From contig NZ_JAPVLU010000010.1 in the NCBI RefSeq assembly GCF_027158205.1, forward strand, positions 158,959 through 222,958: DNA of 64,000 bases. The letters are read 5' to 3'. This document shows positions 8,117 through 17,456 of this stretch, in pieces. Below the pieces are notes generated by a model. That model was not told where the DNA came from. It did not search any database and worked only from the letters and a program-made list of their open reading frames with translations. Position numbers and translations under genes: made by a program. Source of the stretch: Streptomyces sp. H39-S7. GTDB taxonomy: Bacteria; Actinomycetota; Actinomycetes; Streptomycetales; Streptomycetaceae. Position 1 is the stretch's first letter. Every line of letters begins with the position of its first letter.

Positions 8117-10990
8117 TTGGTATTCCAGATGCCGGATCGCGGCGGAGGTCCGACCGGGCCCCGGATCAGACTCGGCCGTCCGTCCCGGCGCACGCGGACG
8201 CTCCTGATGACGCTGGGCGCGCTGATCGTGCTCGCCATCGCGTTCGTCATGTTCGCGGGCTTCTGGACGGACTGGCTCTGGTACCGCTCGGTCCACTACT
8301 CATCCGTCTTCACCACCACCCTGTGGACGAAGATCGGCCTGTTCTTCACCTTCGGCCTGCTGATGGCGGCCGCCGTGGGTGTCAACATCTTCCTGGCCCA
8401 CCGGCTCCGGCCGCCGCTCAGCGCGATGTCGCTGGAGCAGCAGAGCCTCGACCGGTACCGCATGGGCATCGCGCCGTACAAGAAGTGGGTGCTGCTCGCG
8501 GTCTGCGCGATGGTCGGCCTCATCGCCGGCGGCTCGGCGTCCGGCCAGTGGCGCACGTGGCTGCTGTACACGAACGCCACGCAGTTCGGCACGAAGGATC
8601 CGCAGTTCCACAAGGACGTGGCGTTCTACGCCTTCGACCTGCCCTGGTACCGCTTCCTGCTGAGCTTCGGCTTCGCGGCCGTGGTGCTCGGCCTGGTGGC
8701 GGCCGCGCTCGTGCACTACCTGTACGGCGGCTTGCGGATCACCTCGCCCGGCGGCCGCGCCACGGCGGCGGCCACCGGACACCTGTCGGTGCTGCTGGGC
8801 ATCTTCGTTTCGCTCAAGGCCGTCGCGTACTGGCTGGACCGGTACGGCCTGGCGGTGAAGTCGAGCGACTTCAAGGCCACCAGCAGCTGGACCGGCCTGC
8901 GCTACGTGGACGCGAACGCGTACCTGCCGGCGAAGAACATCCTCTTCGCCATCGCGATCATCTGCGCGCTGCTGTTCTTCGCGACGCTGTGGCGGCGCAC
9001 CTGGTCGCTGCCGATGATCGGCTTCGGCCTGATGGTGCTCTCCGCGATCCTGATCGGCGGGCTGTACCCGGCGATCGTGCAGAAGTTCCAGGTGCAGCCG
9101 AACGAGGCCGCCAAGGAAGCGCCGTACATCCAGAAGAACATCGATGCCACGCGCGAGGCGTACGGGATCGAGGACAGCAAGGTGACCCCGTACCCGGGGG
9201 CGCCCACGACTCCGAACAAGGACATCCTGCGGGCCGACGCCAACACCACGGCGAGCGTGCGCCTGCTGGACCCGAACGTGGTCTCGCCGACCTTCCAGCA
9301 GCTGCAGCAGACCCGCGGCTACTACGCCTTCCCGTCCACGCTCGACGTCGACCGGTACACGACCGACAAGAAGGAGCAGGACACGGTCGTCGGCCTGCGC
9401 GAGCTGAACGTCGACGGCATCCCCGAGAACAACTGGATCAACGACCACTTCAAGTACACCCACGGCTACGGCATGGTCGCGGCCAAGGGGACGAACGCGC
9501 TGGCGGACGGCTCGCCGGACTTCACCGAGAAGGACCTGCCGGCCACCGGGAGCCTCCCCGAGTACCAGCAGCGGATCTACTACGGCGAGCAGACCAAGCA
9601 GTACTCGATCGTCGGCGGGCCGACGAAGGAGATCGACTACACCGACGGCAGCGGTGAGAAGGCGTTCACCTACACCGGCAAGAGCGGGGTCGGGCTCGAC
9701 AACCCGCTCACCCGCGCCGCGTACGCGGTGAGCTTCGGCGAGCCGCAGATCCTGTACTCGGGGGCGATCGGCAAGGGCTCCAAGGTGCTCTACAACCGGA
9801 CGCCCAAGGAGCGGGTCGAGGCCGTCGCGCCGTGGCTCACCATCGACGGCGACCCGTACCCGTCGGTCGTCGACGGCCGTGTGCAGTGGATCGTGGACGC
9901 GTACACGACCACGAACGGCTATCCGTACGCCTCCCGCACCACGCTGGGGGACACCACGGCCGACTCGCTGACCGACGGCCAGCGCACGGTGCTCGCACAG
10001 CAGAACCAGGTCAACTACATCCGCAACTCGGTCAAGGCGACCGTGGACGCGTACACCGGTGACGTCTCCCTGTACCAGTGGGACGCGAAGGACCCGGTGC
10101 TGAAGACCTGGATGAAGGCGTTCCCCGGCACGGTCAAGGCCAAGAGCGCGATCAGCCCGGACCTGATGGCGCACCTGCGGTACCCGCAGGACCTGTTCAA
10201 GGTGCAGCGACAGCTGCTGACCCGCTACCACGTGACCCTCGCGTCGACGTTCTACAGCGGCAGTGAGGTGTGGCAGGTCCCGGACGACCCGGCGGCGAAG
10301 ACCGGCAAGGCGGTTCCGCCGTACTACCTGAGCCTGAAGATGCCGGACCAGAGCGCGCAGTCGTTCTCGCTGACGACCACGTTCACCCCCAACGGGCGTG
10401 ACAACCTCAGCGCGTTCATGGCGGTCGACGCCGATGCGACGAGCAAGGACTACGGCTCGATCCGCATGCTCCAGCTGCCACCGAACACCACGGTGGACGG
10501 GCCCAAACAGGTGCAGAGCAAGCTGAACTCCGACAACAAGGTCGCGCCACAGATCAACCTGCTCAAACGCGGGGGCGACTCGACGGTCGAGTACGGCAAC
10601 CTGCTCACGGTCCCGTTGAACGGCGGCCTGTTGTACGTGGAGCCGGTCTACGTCAGGGGCGCGGGCACCAACTACCCGCTGCTCAGGAAGGTTCTGGTGA
10701 CCTATGGGAACCAGATCGGCTTCCAGGACACCCTCGAGGCGGCGTTGAACGAGGTGTTCAGCAGCCAGGGGAGCACCACCCAGCCGCCACCGAGTACCGG
10801 GCAGCCCACGCAGCCGACGACCGATCCGACGGTCGCCGCGGCGCTGGCGGAGGCGCAGAAGGCGCTCGACGCGAGCCAGGCGGCGATGAAGGCCGGCGAC
10901 TGGGCCAAGTACGGCGAGGCGCAGAAGCAGCTCGCCACGGCACTCCAGAAGGCAGTGGAAGCGGAGCAGAAGACGGCAAAGAAGGGCTGA
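8117..10990 (+). CDS. UPF0182 family large integral membrane protein
   Basis: A protein of about 957 residues in the UPF0182 family. The N-terminal third carries about seven transmembrane helices (for example [19 protein letters not shown] and the helix before [12 protein letters not shown]). A long extracytoplasmic part follows, with the family segments [14 protein letters not shown] and VEPVYVRG. The tail is a proline/threonine/glutamine linker and an Ala/Lys-rich helix. The TTG at 8117 has GAGGTG at 7-nt spacing; an ATG at 8129 ([10 protein letters not shown]) is the alternative start and lacks a good ribosome site. Function is unknown. The gene ends about 40 nt before an initiator tRNA. 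Confidence 0.9.
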   Translation: MVFQMPDRGGGPTGPRIRLGRPSRRTRTLLMTLGALIVLAIAFVMFAGFWTDWLWYRSVHYSSVFTTTLWTKIGLFFTFGLLMAAAVGVNIFLAHRLRPPLSAMSLEQQSLDRYRMGIAPYKKWVLLAVCAMVGLIAGGSASGQWRTWLLYTNATQFGTKDPQFHKDVAFYAFDLPWYRFLLSFGFAAVVLGLVAAALVHYLYGGLRITSPGGRATAAATGHLSVLLGIFVSLKAVAYWLDRYGLAVKSSDFKATSSWTGLRYVDANAYLPAKNILFAIAIICALLFFATLWRRTWSLPMIGFGLMVLSAILIGGLYPAIVQKFQVQPNEAAKEAPYIQKNIDATREAYGIEDSKVTPYPGAPTTPNKDILRADANTTASVRLLDPNVVSPTFQQLQQTRGYYAFPSTLDVDRYTTDKKEQDTVVGLRELNVDGIPENNWINDHFKYTHGYGMVAAKGTNALADGSPDFTEKDLPATGSLPEYQQRIYYGEQTKQYSIVGGPTKEIDYTDGSGEKAFTYTGKSGVGLDNPLTRAAYAVSFGEPQILYSGAIGKGSKVLYNRTPKERVEAVAPWLTIDGDPYPSVVDGRVQWIVDAYTTTNGYPYASRTTLGDTTADSLTDGQRTVLAQQNQVNYIRNSVKATVDAYTGDVSLYQWDAKDPVLKTWMKAFPGTVKAKSAISPDLMAHLRYPQDLFKVQRQLLTRYHVTLASTFYSGSEVWQVPDDPAAKTGKAVPPYYLSLKMPDQSAQSFSLTTTFTPNGRDNLSAFMAVDADATSKDYGSIRMLQLPPNTTVDGPKQVQSKLNSDNKVAPQINLLKRGGDSTVEYGNLLTVPLNGGLLYVEPVYVRGAGTNYPLLRKVLVTYGNQIGFQDTLEAALNEVFSSQGSTTQPPPSTGQPTQPTTDPTVAAALAEAQKALDASQAAMKAGDWAKYGEAQKQLATALQKAVEAEQKTAKKG

Positions 10991-11012
10991 TCAGACACAC
11001 CTCGCGTCGTGG

Positions 11013-11018
11013 TACTGT
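11013..11018 (+). promoter_or_regulatory. -10 element of first initiator tRNA
   Basis: TACTGT lies 13 nt before the tRNA 5' end. No good -35 box is visible at the usual distance. Confidence 0.4.
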
Positions 11019-11031
11019 TGCGACACAACGG

Positions 11032-11105
11032 CGCGGGGTGGAGCAGCTCGGTAGCTCGCTGGGCTCATAACCCAGAGGTCGCAGGTTCAAATCCTGTCCC
11101 CGCTA
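11032..11105 (+). tRNA. tRNA-fMet (initiator, CAT anticodon), copy 1
   Basis: A cloverleaf of 74 nt without encoded CCA. The acceptor is CGCGGGG with CCCCGC, the first position is an unpaired C1:U72, and the discriminator is A. The anticodon stem carries the three G-C pairs (GGG...CCC around CTCATAA) diagnostic of bacterial initiator tRNAs, with CAT at 11066-11068. An identical copy lies at 13267-13340. Confidence 0.97.
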
Positions 11106-11110
11106 CTGCA

Positions 11111-11146
11111 GAAGAGGCTCGGAGTCAACAGACTCCGGGCCTCTTC
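11111..11146 (+). terminator. terminator of first initiator tRNA
   Basis: GAAGAGGC-T-CGGAGTC, loop AACA, then GACTCCG-G-GCCTCTTC gives a 15-bp stem with one mismatch, 5 nt after the tRNA and followed by ACTTATTT. Confidence 0.8.
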
Positions 11147-11272
11147 ACTTATTTGGGGGACGCGCGAGGCTGTGCGTTTGGTAAGGCGTCAAGTCGGGAA
11201 GTCGACAAAACGCTGAAGTGACCAATTGGGTTGCGGTATACCAGGTGTACGGCGGTAACGGGTGGTGCAACG

Positions 11273-13168
11273 ATGGACCTTATGGGGGATGGTGCAAGGC
11301 TGCTGAATACTCGTCAGATCCATGATCACGGGTCGACGGGTGATACGTCGACGTCCGCTTCCAGGCTCGTGCCCGCTGTATCCGGTCTCCTGCCGGCCCC
11401 GCGCGCCGAGTCCCTTCCCGTTGCCAGGACCGACGCCCGTACCGAACTGTCCGATCTGCCCGAGGCCTCGGAGGCCGCCGAACTCGCCGACGAGGAGGGC
11501 CTCGCCGTCCGCGAGGAGGCCGAGATCGAGGTGCGGCACCGCCGCGCCGCCGACCACGGCGACCCCGCCGCCATGAGCGCGCTGGGCACCCTGCTGCTGC
11601 GCCGCGGCGACCTGGACGGTGCCGAGCCGTACCTGCGCGCCGCGACCGCGAACGGCGACCGCGCCGCCGCCAACAACCTCGCCCTGCTGCTGCACCAGCG
11701 CGGTTACCCGGAGGAGGCGGCCAACTGGTGGCGGATCGCCGCCGTCGCGGGTTCCGCGCCCGCCGCGCACGCCCTGGGCCGCCACTACCGCGAGCGCGGC
11801 GACGAGCCCGGTGCCGAGTACTGGCTGCGCCAGGCCGCGGAGTCGGGCCACACGCTGGGCGCGTACGCCCTGGCCGACCTGCTGGACCACCGGCGTGACG
11901 TCGGCGCCGAGCGCTGGTTCCGGGTCGCCGCCGAGCACGGCCACCGCGAGGCCTCGTACCGCATCGCACGGATCTGCGCCGAGCGCGGCGAGGAGCGCGA
12001 GGCCGAGCAGTGGTACCGGCAGGCCGCCGCGCGCCGGCACCGCCGCGCCGCGCTGCGCCTCGGCACGCTCCTGGAGGAGCGCGGCGAGACCAAGGAAGCG
12101 GGCCACTGGTACCTGACCGCGGCCCGTGACGGCGAGGCGCGCGCCGCCTGCGCGCTCGCCTTCCTGCTGCGCGACGCCGGCGACGTGGACTCCGCCGCCA
12201 CATGGTGGCGCCGCGCCGCCCAGGCGGGCGACGGCAACGCCGCCAACGCGCTCGGGGCGCTGCACGCCGAGGAGGGCGAGACGCAGACCGCCGAGCGCTG
12301 GTACCGCAGCGCGCTGGCCGCGGGCGACATCAACGGGGCGTTCAACCTCGGCCTGCTCTGCGCCGGCCAGGGCCGCACCGCGCAGGCCGAGCAGTGGTAC
12401 CGCAAGGCCGCGTACGCCGGACACCGCGAGGCCTCCAACGCGCTCGCCGTACTGCTGCTGCAGCGCGGTGACGCGGCGGGCGCCGAGCCGTGGTTCTCCA
12501 AGGCGGCCGAGGCCGGCAGCGTCGACGCCGCCTTCAACCTCGGGATCCTGCACACCAACCGGGGCGACGAGGCCGCCGCCCGCCGCTGGTACGAGCGCGC
12601 CGCCGCGGCCGGCCACACCGAGGCCGCGCTGCAGGTCGCCATCGTGCTGCTGCGCGAGGGCGACCACCACGGCGCCGAGCGCCACCTGCGGTGCGCCGCG
12701 GGCGGCGGCAGCCCCGAGGCGGCCTTCCGGCTCGGCGCGCTGCTGGACCGCGCGGACACCGACGAGGCCGAGGAGGAGGCCGAGGAGTGGTACGGCCGCG
12801 CCGCCCGGCAGGGACACCGACGCGCCCAGGTGCGGCTCGGCATGTGCGCCGCCAAGCGCGGTGACGTGGTGGACGCGGCGCACTGGTACCGCGAGGCCGC
12901 CGAGGCGGGCAGCCGCAACGGCGCGTTCAACCTCGGGCTGCTGCTGGCCCGCGAGGGCAGCGAGCCCGAGGCCGCCCTGTGGTGGACCCGCGCCGCCGAC
13001 GCCGGCCACGGCCGCGCCGCGCTGCGGATGGCGCTGCTGGCCGCCCGGCACGGCGAGCTGGCCGAGGCCCAGGGCTGGTGCGCGCGCGCCATCGAGTGCG
13101 GCCCGGCCGAGGTCGCCGAGCGCGCCGCGCGGCTCACCGACGCCGTGAAGCACGAGCTCACGGCGTAG
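11273..13168 (+). CDS. Sel1-like/TPR repeat protein
   Basis: A 631-residue all-helical repeat protein. After an N-terminal region of about 90 residues rich in Ala/Ser/Pro, it holds roughly 15 back-to-back Sel1-like repeats of about 36 residues. Units read like AEQWYRQAAARRHRRAALRLG and ARRWYERAAAAGHTEAALQVA, with the A-x-x-W-Y/W-R-x-A-A pattern. Such solenoids are protein-interaction scaffolds; no catalytic domain is present. The ATG at 11273 (MDLMGDGARLL) is preferred by recalled similarity to Streptomyces homologues; an ATG at 11282 is possible. The gene lies alone between two identical initiator tRNA genes. Partner proteins are unknown. Confidence 0.88.
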   Translation: MDLMGDGARLLNTRQIHDHGSTGDTSTSASRLVPAVSGLLPAPRAESLPVARTDARTELSDLPEASEAAELADEEGLAVREEAEIEVRHRRAADHGDPAAMSALGTLLLRRGDLDGAEPYLRAATANGDRAAANNLALLLHQRGYPEEAANWWRIAAVAGSAPAAHALGRHYRERGDEPGAEYWLRQAAESGHTLGAYALADLLDHRRDVGAERWFRVAAEHGHREASYRIARICAERGEEREAEQWYRQAAARRHRRAALRLGTLLEERGETKEAGHWYLTAARDGEARAACALAFLLRDAGDVDSAATWWRRAAQAGDGNAANALGALHAEEGETQTAERWYRSALAAGDINGAFNLGLLCAGQGRTAQAEQWYRKAAYAGHREASNALAVLLLQRGDAAGAEPWFSKAAEAGSVDAAFNLGILHTNRGDEAAARRWYERAAAAGHTEAALQVAIVLLREGDHHGAERHLRCAAGGGSPEAAFRLGALLDRADTDEAEEEAEEWYGRAARQGHRRAQVRLGMCAAKRGDVVDAAHWYREAAEAGSRNGAFNLGLLLAREGSEPEAALWWTRAADAGHGRAALRMALLAARHGELAEAQGWCARAIECGPAEVAERAARLTDAVKHELTA

Positions 13169-13223
13169 GGCGTCGGCTCCGGCCCCGGCGCCCTCGTGCC
13201 GCCCCTGTCCGGCCGGAACTGAT

Positions 13224-13253
13224 TTGCACTGCTCAGCGCGGCTGGTCTACAGT
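13224..13253 (+). promoter_or_regulatory. promoter of second initiator tRNA
   Basis: TTGCAC (13224-13229) and TACAGT (13248-13253) are separated by 18 bp and lie 13 nt before the tRNA. This is a better promoter than that of the first copy. Confidence 0.6.
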
Positions 13254-13266
13254 GAGGACACAACGG

Positions 13267-13340
13267 CGCGGGGTGGAGCAGCTCGGTAGCTCGCTGGGCT
13301 CATAACCCAGAGGTCGCAGGTTCAAATCCTGTCCCCGCTA
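13267..13340 (+). tRNA. tRNA-fMet (initiator, CAT anticodon), copy 2
   Basis: Identical over its whole length to the tRNA at 11032-11105, including the C1:U72 mismatch and the triple G-C anticodon stem. The identity extends about 9 nt upstream (GACACAACG) and 2 nt downstream; beyond that the flanks differ, so promoter and terminator are independent. Confidence 0.97.
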
Positions 13341-13351
13341 CTTCAGTACGG

Positions 13352-13385
13352 AGGCCCGGTTCCTGAGAAATCAGGGACCGGGCCT
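13352..13385 (+). terminator. terminator of second initiator tRNA
   Basis: AGGCCCGGTTCCTGA pairs with TCAGGGACCGGGCCT around the loop GAAA (one G-T/G-A irregularity), 11 nt after the tRNA, followed by TCGTCGTT. Confidence 0.75.
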
Positions 13386-13518
13386 TCGTCGTTCTCCCCT
13401 GGGCGCGCGGCCCCGGAGTAGTGCCTCGGACATCGTTCGGGCAAAAGCGCGCAAACAGCCTTGGAAGCCGTCCCCGCCGGCGCGATCCTGGTCCTCTACG
13501 CGGTGCGAGGAGGCGGGG

Positions 13519-14880
13519 TTGCTGCGCGGACGGTGGGGGCGGACCGTGCTGCGCCGGCGTGACGGGCCGGCACCGGCCGCGATGCTGCACGCGGAGCGCT
13601 GGGGCGGGCTGTGCGGGGCTGCCGCGACCGGGCGCCCGGAGGCCGTGGAAGCACTGCTGGACGCCCTGCGGGCCACGGTCGCCACCGGCCTGCCGCCCGA
13701 CCGCGCTGCGGCCCTCGACGCGCTCCTGCGGTCGCCTCCCGAGCTGCTGCCCCACCTGGACCGCGGTGCGCGGACCGGGGCCGGTACGACGCCGCTGCCG
13801 CGTCCGGGCGGCGCCGACCCGCTGCGCCTGCTGCTCGCCTCGCTGGACCGCGACGGCCACGTGCGGCAGGCCGCGGTGGAGGCGCTGGCCGGGGTCGGCG
13901 GGCCGCTGGCCGCCGCGGCGCTCGCCCTGCGCACGGTCGACTGGGTGCCCGCCGTACGGGAGCGCGCCGTGGCGGCGCTGCCCGCGCGGACCGCGCCCGA
14001 CGAAGCCGCGGCCGTCCTGCGGCTGTTGCTGCGGCTGGCCGGCAGGTGCCGGGCGGGCGGCCTGGCCGGGTACCGCGCGGTGCTCGCGGAGCCGGGGCAC
14101 CGGCGCGCGGTACGGGCGCTGGCCGCCGACGGCGACCTGCGGACCCGCCGCTTCGGCATGGAACTGGCTTTGGAACTGGGGGAGTACGTACGCGGCGACC
14201 TGTTGAGGACCGCGCTGCACGACCGGGACCAGGCGTGCCGGCGGCTGTGCGCGGAACGGCTGCTGGAGATCGATCCGGAGCAGGCGGGCCAGCTGATCGC
14301 GGCGCACAGCGCGGTGGTGCGGGAGCTGGCGGTGGCCGCGCTGCCCTCCGATGTGCCGGCCGCGCGCCTGGTGGCCGTGCTCGCCGATCCGGCCCGGATG
14401 GTGCGGGCACAGGCGCGGTGGCAGCTCTACCGGCGCGGTGATCCGCCGGCCCGGGTCTACCGCCGGCAGCTCGCCCGCTGCGCGCCCGGCGTTCCGGCGG
14501 GGCTGGTGGCCGGGCTGCTGACCGGCCTGGGGGAGTGCGGGGACGGGACGGACGTTCCGGCGCTGCTGCGCTTCACCGAGCCGGGGCCGCCCGCCCGGCC
14601 GCCGCGGGTGCGGCGCTGCGCCGTGCGGGCGCTGGGGCGGCTCGCGCCCGCGGAGGATCTGGTGCGGTTGCTCGCGCCGCTGGCGCCCGACCCGGACGCG
14701 GGGGTGGCCAGGGAGGTGTTCGACGCGCTGGCGCGGGTGGCGGCGCAGGTGCCCGCCGAAACGGTCCGGGCGGGGCTGACCCGTACCGAGCCCGCGGTGC
14801 GCAGGGCGGCCGAGCGGCTCGCGCCGGACGGGGGCGCCGCGTCCGTCAGGAGCAGTCGGGGCACAGACCGCGGAAGGTGA
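13519..14880 (+). CDS. HEAT-repeat protein
   Basis: A 453-residue helical solenoid. Repeating units such as GHVRQAAVEALAGVGGPLAAAAL, broken up here as VRQAAVEALAGVG and VRRCAVRALGRLAPAEDLV, have the pattern of HEAT/PBS-lyase-type repeats used for protein or nucleic-acid binding. Start choice is uncertain: the TTG at 13519 follows GAGGAGG, and internal GTG or ATG codons are possible. Its last 35 nt overlap the convergent PerR-like gene, so the two 3' ends share DNA. No catalytic domain; role unknown. Confidence 0.75.
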   Translation: MLRGRWGRTVLRRRDGPAPAAMLHAERWGGLCGAAATGRPEAVEALLDALRATVATGLPPDRAAALDALLRSPPELLPHLDRGARTGAGTTPLPRPGGADPLRLLLASLDRDGHVRQAAVEALAGVGGPLAAAALALRTVDWVPAVRERAVAALPARTAPDEAAAVLRLLLRLAGRCRAGGLAGYRAVLAEPGHRRAVRALAADGDLRTRRFGMELALELGEYVRGDLLRTALHDRDQACRRLCAERLLEIDPEQAGQLIAAHSAVVRELAVAALPSDVPAARLVAVLADPARMVRAQARWQLYRRGDPPARVYRRQLARCAPGVPAGLVAGLLTGLGECGDGTDVPALLRFTEPGPPARPPRVRRCAVRALGRLAPAEDLVRLLAPLAPDPDAGVAREVFDALARVAAQVPAETVRAGLTRTEPAVRRAAERLAPDGGAASVRSSRGTDRGR

Positions 14881-15256
14881 CCTCGACCGCGGCGACGGTG
14901 AAGCCGTAGCGCTCGGTCGCCGGAAGGCTCGCGAGCGGGTCGCCGGAGGGGTGCACGTCGCGGATCGTGCCACAGCGCGAGCAGATCAGGTGCTGGTGCG
15001 GCCGGTGCGCGTTCGGGTCGTACCGCTTGGCGCGGCCGTCCGTCGCGACCTCGATGACCTCGCCGAGGGTCACCATCTCGCCGAGCGTGTTGTAGACGGT
15101 CGCCCGGGAGATCTCCGGCAGCCGGGAGGCGGCGCGGGCGTGCACCTCGTCGGCGGTCAGGTGGACGTGCTCGCCGTCGAGGACCTCGGCCACCACCCGC
15201 CGCTGGGCGGTGAGCCGCCAGCCGCGTTCGCGCAGTCGTCCCAGTAGGTCACTCAT
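14846..15256 (-). CDS. Fur-family regulator, PerR/CatR-like
   Basis: A 136-residue metalloregulator that probably represses the divergent catalase gene and itself. The N-terminal winged helix includes ISRATVYNTLGEM. Four cysteines in two CxxC pairs (92/95 in ICSRCG and 132/135 in CPDC) form the structural zinc site. Regulatory ligands resemble PerR: His39, Asp80, His87, His89 and Asp100. The aspartate at the position that is glutamate in Fur proteins favours peroxide sensing. It is divergent from the catalase gene with a 139-nt spacer that carries a palindrome. Confidence 0.88.
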   Translation of the reverse strand: MSDLLGRLRERGWRLTAQRRVVAEVLDGEHVHLTADEVHARAASRLPEISRATVYNTLGEMVTLGEVIEVATDGRAKRYDPNAHRPHQHLICSRCGTIRDVHPSGDPLASLPATERYGFTVAAVEVTFRGLCPDCS

Positions 15257-15316
15257 GCGGGCCAGCTTAACAGTGCTCGGTCCGGAGTCCGAATGAGTCT
15301 GGTGATGGTTCTCTTC

Positions 15317-15344
15317 TTGACTTAGACTCTGTCTATCGTAGGAT
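15317..15344 (+). promoter_or_regulatory. catalase promoter with overlapping palindromic operator
   Basis: TTGACT (15317-15322) and TAGGAT (15339-15344) are 16 bp apart. The spacer holds the perfect inverted repeat TAGAC-TCT-GTCTA (15323-15335), well placed for a Fur/PerR-type repressor to block the promoter. Confidence 0.65.
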
Positions 15345-15395
15345 CGAATCCGGCGACAGCCGAGGACAGGTCGATCAGGATCCAGGGAGACGTAC

Positions 15396-16856
15396 GTGAC
15401 GGTTCAGGAAACGGGCCCGCTGACCACCGAGGCCGGCGCGCCGGTGGCGGACAACCAGAACAGCCAGACGGCGGGACCGGGCGGCCCGGGGCTGATCCAG
15501 GACCAGTCGCTGCTGGAGAAGCTCGCGCACTTCAACCGGGAGCGCATACCGGAGCGCATCGTGCACGCCCGCGGCGCCGGCGCCTACGGCACCTTCACGC
15601 TGACCCGCGACGTCTCGCAGTGGACCCGGGCGAAGTTCCTCTCCGAGGTCGGCAAGCGGACCGAGACCTTCCTGCGGTTCTCCACCGTGGCGGGCAACCT
15701 GGGATCCGCGGACGCGGTGCGCGACCCGCGCGGCTTCGCGCTGAAGTTCTACACCGAGGACGGCAACTACGACCTCGTCGGGAACAACACCCCGGTGTTC
15801 TTCATCAAGGACGCCATCAAGTTCCCCGACTTCATCCACACCCAGAAGCGCGACCCGTACACCGGCTCCCAGGAGGCGGACAACGTATGGGACTTCTGGG
15901 GTCTGAGCCCCGAGTCGACGCACCAGGTGACCTGGCTCTTCGGTGACCGCGGCATCCCGGCGACGCTGCGCCACATGAACGGCTACGGCTCGCACACCTA
16001 CCAGTGGAACAACGCCGCGGGCGAGGTCTTCTGGGTGAAGTACCACTTCAAGACCGACCAGGGCATCAAGAACCTGACGACGGCCGACGCCAACCAGCTC
16101 TCCGGCATGGACCCCGACTCGCACCAGCGCGACCTGCGCGAGTCGATCGAGCGCGGCGACTTCCCGTCCTGGACGGTGCAGGTCCAGATCATGCCGGCGG
16201 CCGACGCGGCGAACTACCGCTTCAACCCGTTCGACCTCACCAAGGTGTGGCCGCACGCGGACTACCCGCCGATCGAGATCGGCAGGCTGGAGCTCAACCG
16301 CAACCCGGAGAACATCTTCGCCGAGGTCGAGCAGTCGATCTTCTCCCCGGCACACTTCGTGCCCGGCATCGGCCCGTCCCCCGACAAGATGCTCCAGGGC
16401 CGGCTCTTCGCGTACGGCGACGCCCACCGCTACCGCGTCGGGATCAACGCCGACCACCTGCCGGTGAACCGCCCGCACGCCACCGTGGCGCGGACGAACA
16501 GCCGTGACGGCCACCTGTACGACGGCCGCCACAAGGGCACCAAGAACTACGAGCCGAACAGCTTCGGCGGCCCGCGCCAGACCGACGAGCCGCTCTGGCA
16601 GCCGATCCCGGTCACCGGTACCGACGGCGCCCACGAGGCGCCCTCGCACGCCGAGGACAACGACTTCGTGCAGGCCGGCAACCTCTACCGCTCGCTGTCC
16701 GAGGACGAGAAGGAGCGCCTGGTCGACAACCTGGCGCAGTTCATCTCCAAGGTGTCGCGCGACGACATCGCCGACCGCGCGGTGAACAACTTCCGCCAGG
16801 CGGACCCCGACTACGGCAAGCGGCTGGAAGCCGCGGTCCAGGCCCTCCGCGGCTGA
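15396..16856 (+). CDS. monofunctional haem catalase
   Basis: A 486-residue small-subunit catalase that disproportionates hydrogen peroxide in the cytoplasm. The active-site His57 lies in [12 protein letters not shown], the conserved asparagine in VGNNTPVFF, and the haem-ligand tyrosine in [14 protein letters not shown]. The length fits clade 3 catalases; there is no flavodoxin-like C-terminal domain and no signal peptide. The GTG start follows AGGGAG. The gene is divergent from the PerR-like regulator, the classic peroxide-response pair. Streptomyces have several catalases, so no gene symbol is assigned. Confidence 0.96.
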   Translation: MTVQETGPLTTEAGAPVADNQNSQTAGPGGPGLIQDQSLLEKLAHFNRERIPERIVHARGAGAYGTFTLTRDVSQWTRAKFLSEVGKRTETFLRFSTVAGNLGSADAVRDPRGFALKFYTEDGNYDLVGNNTPVFFIKDAIKFPDFIHTQKRDPYTGSQEADNVWDFWGLSPESTHQVTWLFGDRGIPATLRHMNGYGSHTYQWNNAAGEVFWVKYHFKTDQGIKNLTTADANQLSGMDPDSHQRDLRESIERGDFPSWTVQVQIMPAADAANYRFNPFDLTKVWPHADYPPIEIGRLELNRNPENIFAEVEQSIFSPAHFVPGIGPSPDKMLQGRLFAYGDAHRYRVGINADHLPVNRPHATVARTNSRDGHLYDGRHKGTKNYEPNSFGGPRQTDEPLWQPIPVTGTDGAHEAPSHAEDNDFVQAGNLYRSLSEDEKERLVDNLAQFISKVSRDDIADRAVNNFRQADPDYGKRLEAAVQALRG

Positions 16857-16874
16857 CCGGACGCTTGCCGTAAC

Positions 16875-16897
16875 GACCCGGGGGTTCCCCCCGGGTC
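16875..16897 (+). terminator. first hairpin after catalase
   Basis: GACCCGGGG and CCCCGGGTC form a 9-bp stem 19 nt after the catalase stop. Confidence 0.65.
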
Positions 16898-16904
16898 ATG
16901 GACC

Positions 16905-16939
16905 GAAGAGGCCGGACGCCACGGGGCTCCGGCCTCTTC
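16905..16939. terminator. bidirectional terminator between catalase and CBS gene
   Basis: GAAGAGGCCGGA pairs with TCCGGCCTCTTC around an 11-nt loop. It lies 8 nt from the end of the convergent CBS gene, so it can serve both. Confidence 0.7.
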
Positions 16940-16946
16940 GCCGTCC

Positions 16947-17357
16947 TCAGCCGGCCAGCACGCCCTGGGCTCCGGCGCCGGCGCGGGCCGGGGCCCAGCA
17001 GCGGATGATGTCGCGGACCGACACGATCCCGACCGGTTCGCGGCCGTCGAGCACGATCAGATGCCGGAAGCCGCCGTGCACCATCGCGGACGCGGCGTCC
17101 TCCAGGGTCCACTCGGGCGTCGCGAAGACGACGTCGGTGGTGGTGTGGTCGTGGGCGGTCTCGACGTCCGGGTCCAGTCCGGTGCCGACGGCGTTGAGGA
17201 TGTCGCGCTCGGTGAGGATGCCGAGTCCCCAGGTGTCGGAGTCGAGGACGACGGCCGCGCCGATCCGTCGGGCGGCCATCAGGCGGGCGGCCTGGCGCAG
17301 TGTGTGGGCGGGTCCGATGGTCAGGACGACGGTGCTCATGGCGTCTCGGACGAGCAT
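16947..17357 (-). CDS. CBS-domain protein
   Basis: A 136-residue protein made of two CBS motifs (LVRDAMSTVVLTIGP...GLGILTERDILNAVG and the second ending PVGIVSVRDIIRCW). Paired CBS motifs bind adenine nucleotides and usually regulate a partner. No enzyme domain is attached. The final 15 residues are Ala/Gly-rich. The ATG is at 17357. The gene is about 100 nt downstream of the hisN-like gene on the same strand. The ligand is unknown. Confidence 0.85.
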   Translation of the reverse strand: MLVRDAMSTVVLTIGPAHTLRQAARLMAARRIGAAVVLDSDTWGLGILTERDILNAVGTGLDPDVETAHDHTTTDVVFATPEWTLEDAASAMVHGGFRHLIVLDGREPVGIVSVRDIIRCWAPARAGAGAQGVLAG

Positions 17358-17456
17358 GGGCTACCCCTAGAGAATGCGTTCACAAGTTCACAAGCTCGGG
17401 CATTCTCATGTTCACATGCTCCGCTCCGCGCAGCAAGGGGGCGCGGAGCGGTTCGT

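Noticed and set aside
11189..13153. A 654-codon open frame on the minus strand opposite the Sel1-repeat gene
   Set aside because: It is the mirror of a very GC-rich coding strand. Its product is low-complexity Gly/Ala/Val/Arg without any domain, and no ribosome site precedes it.
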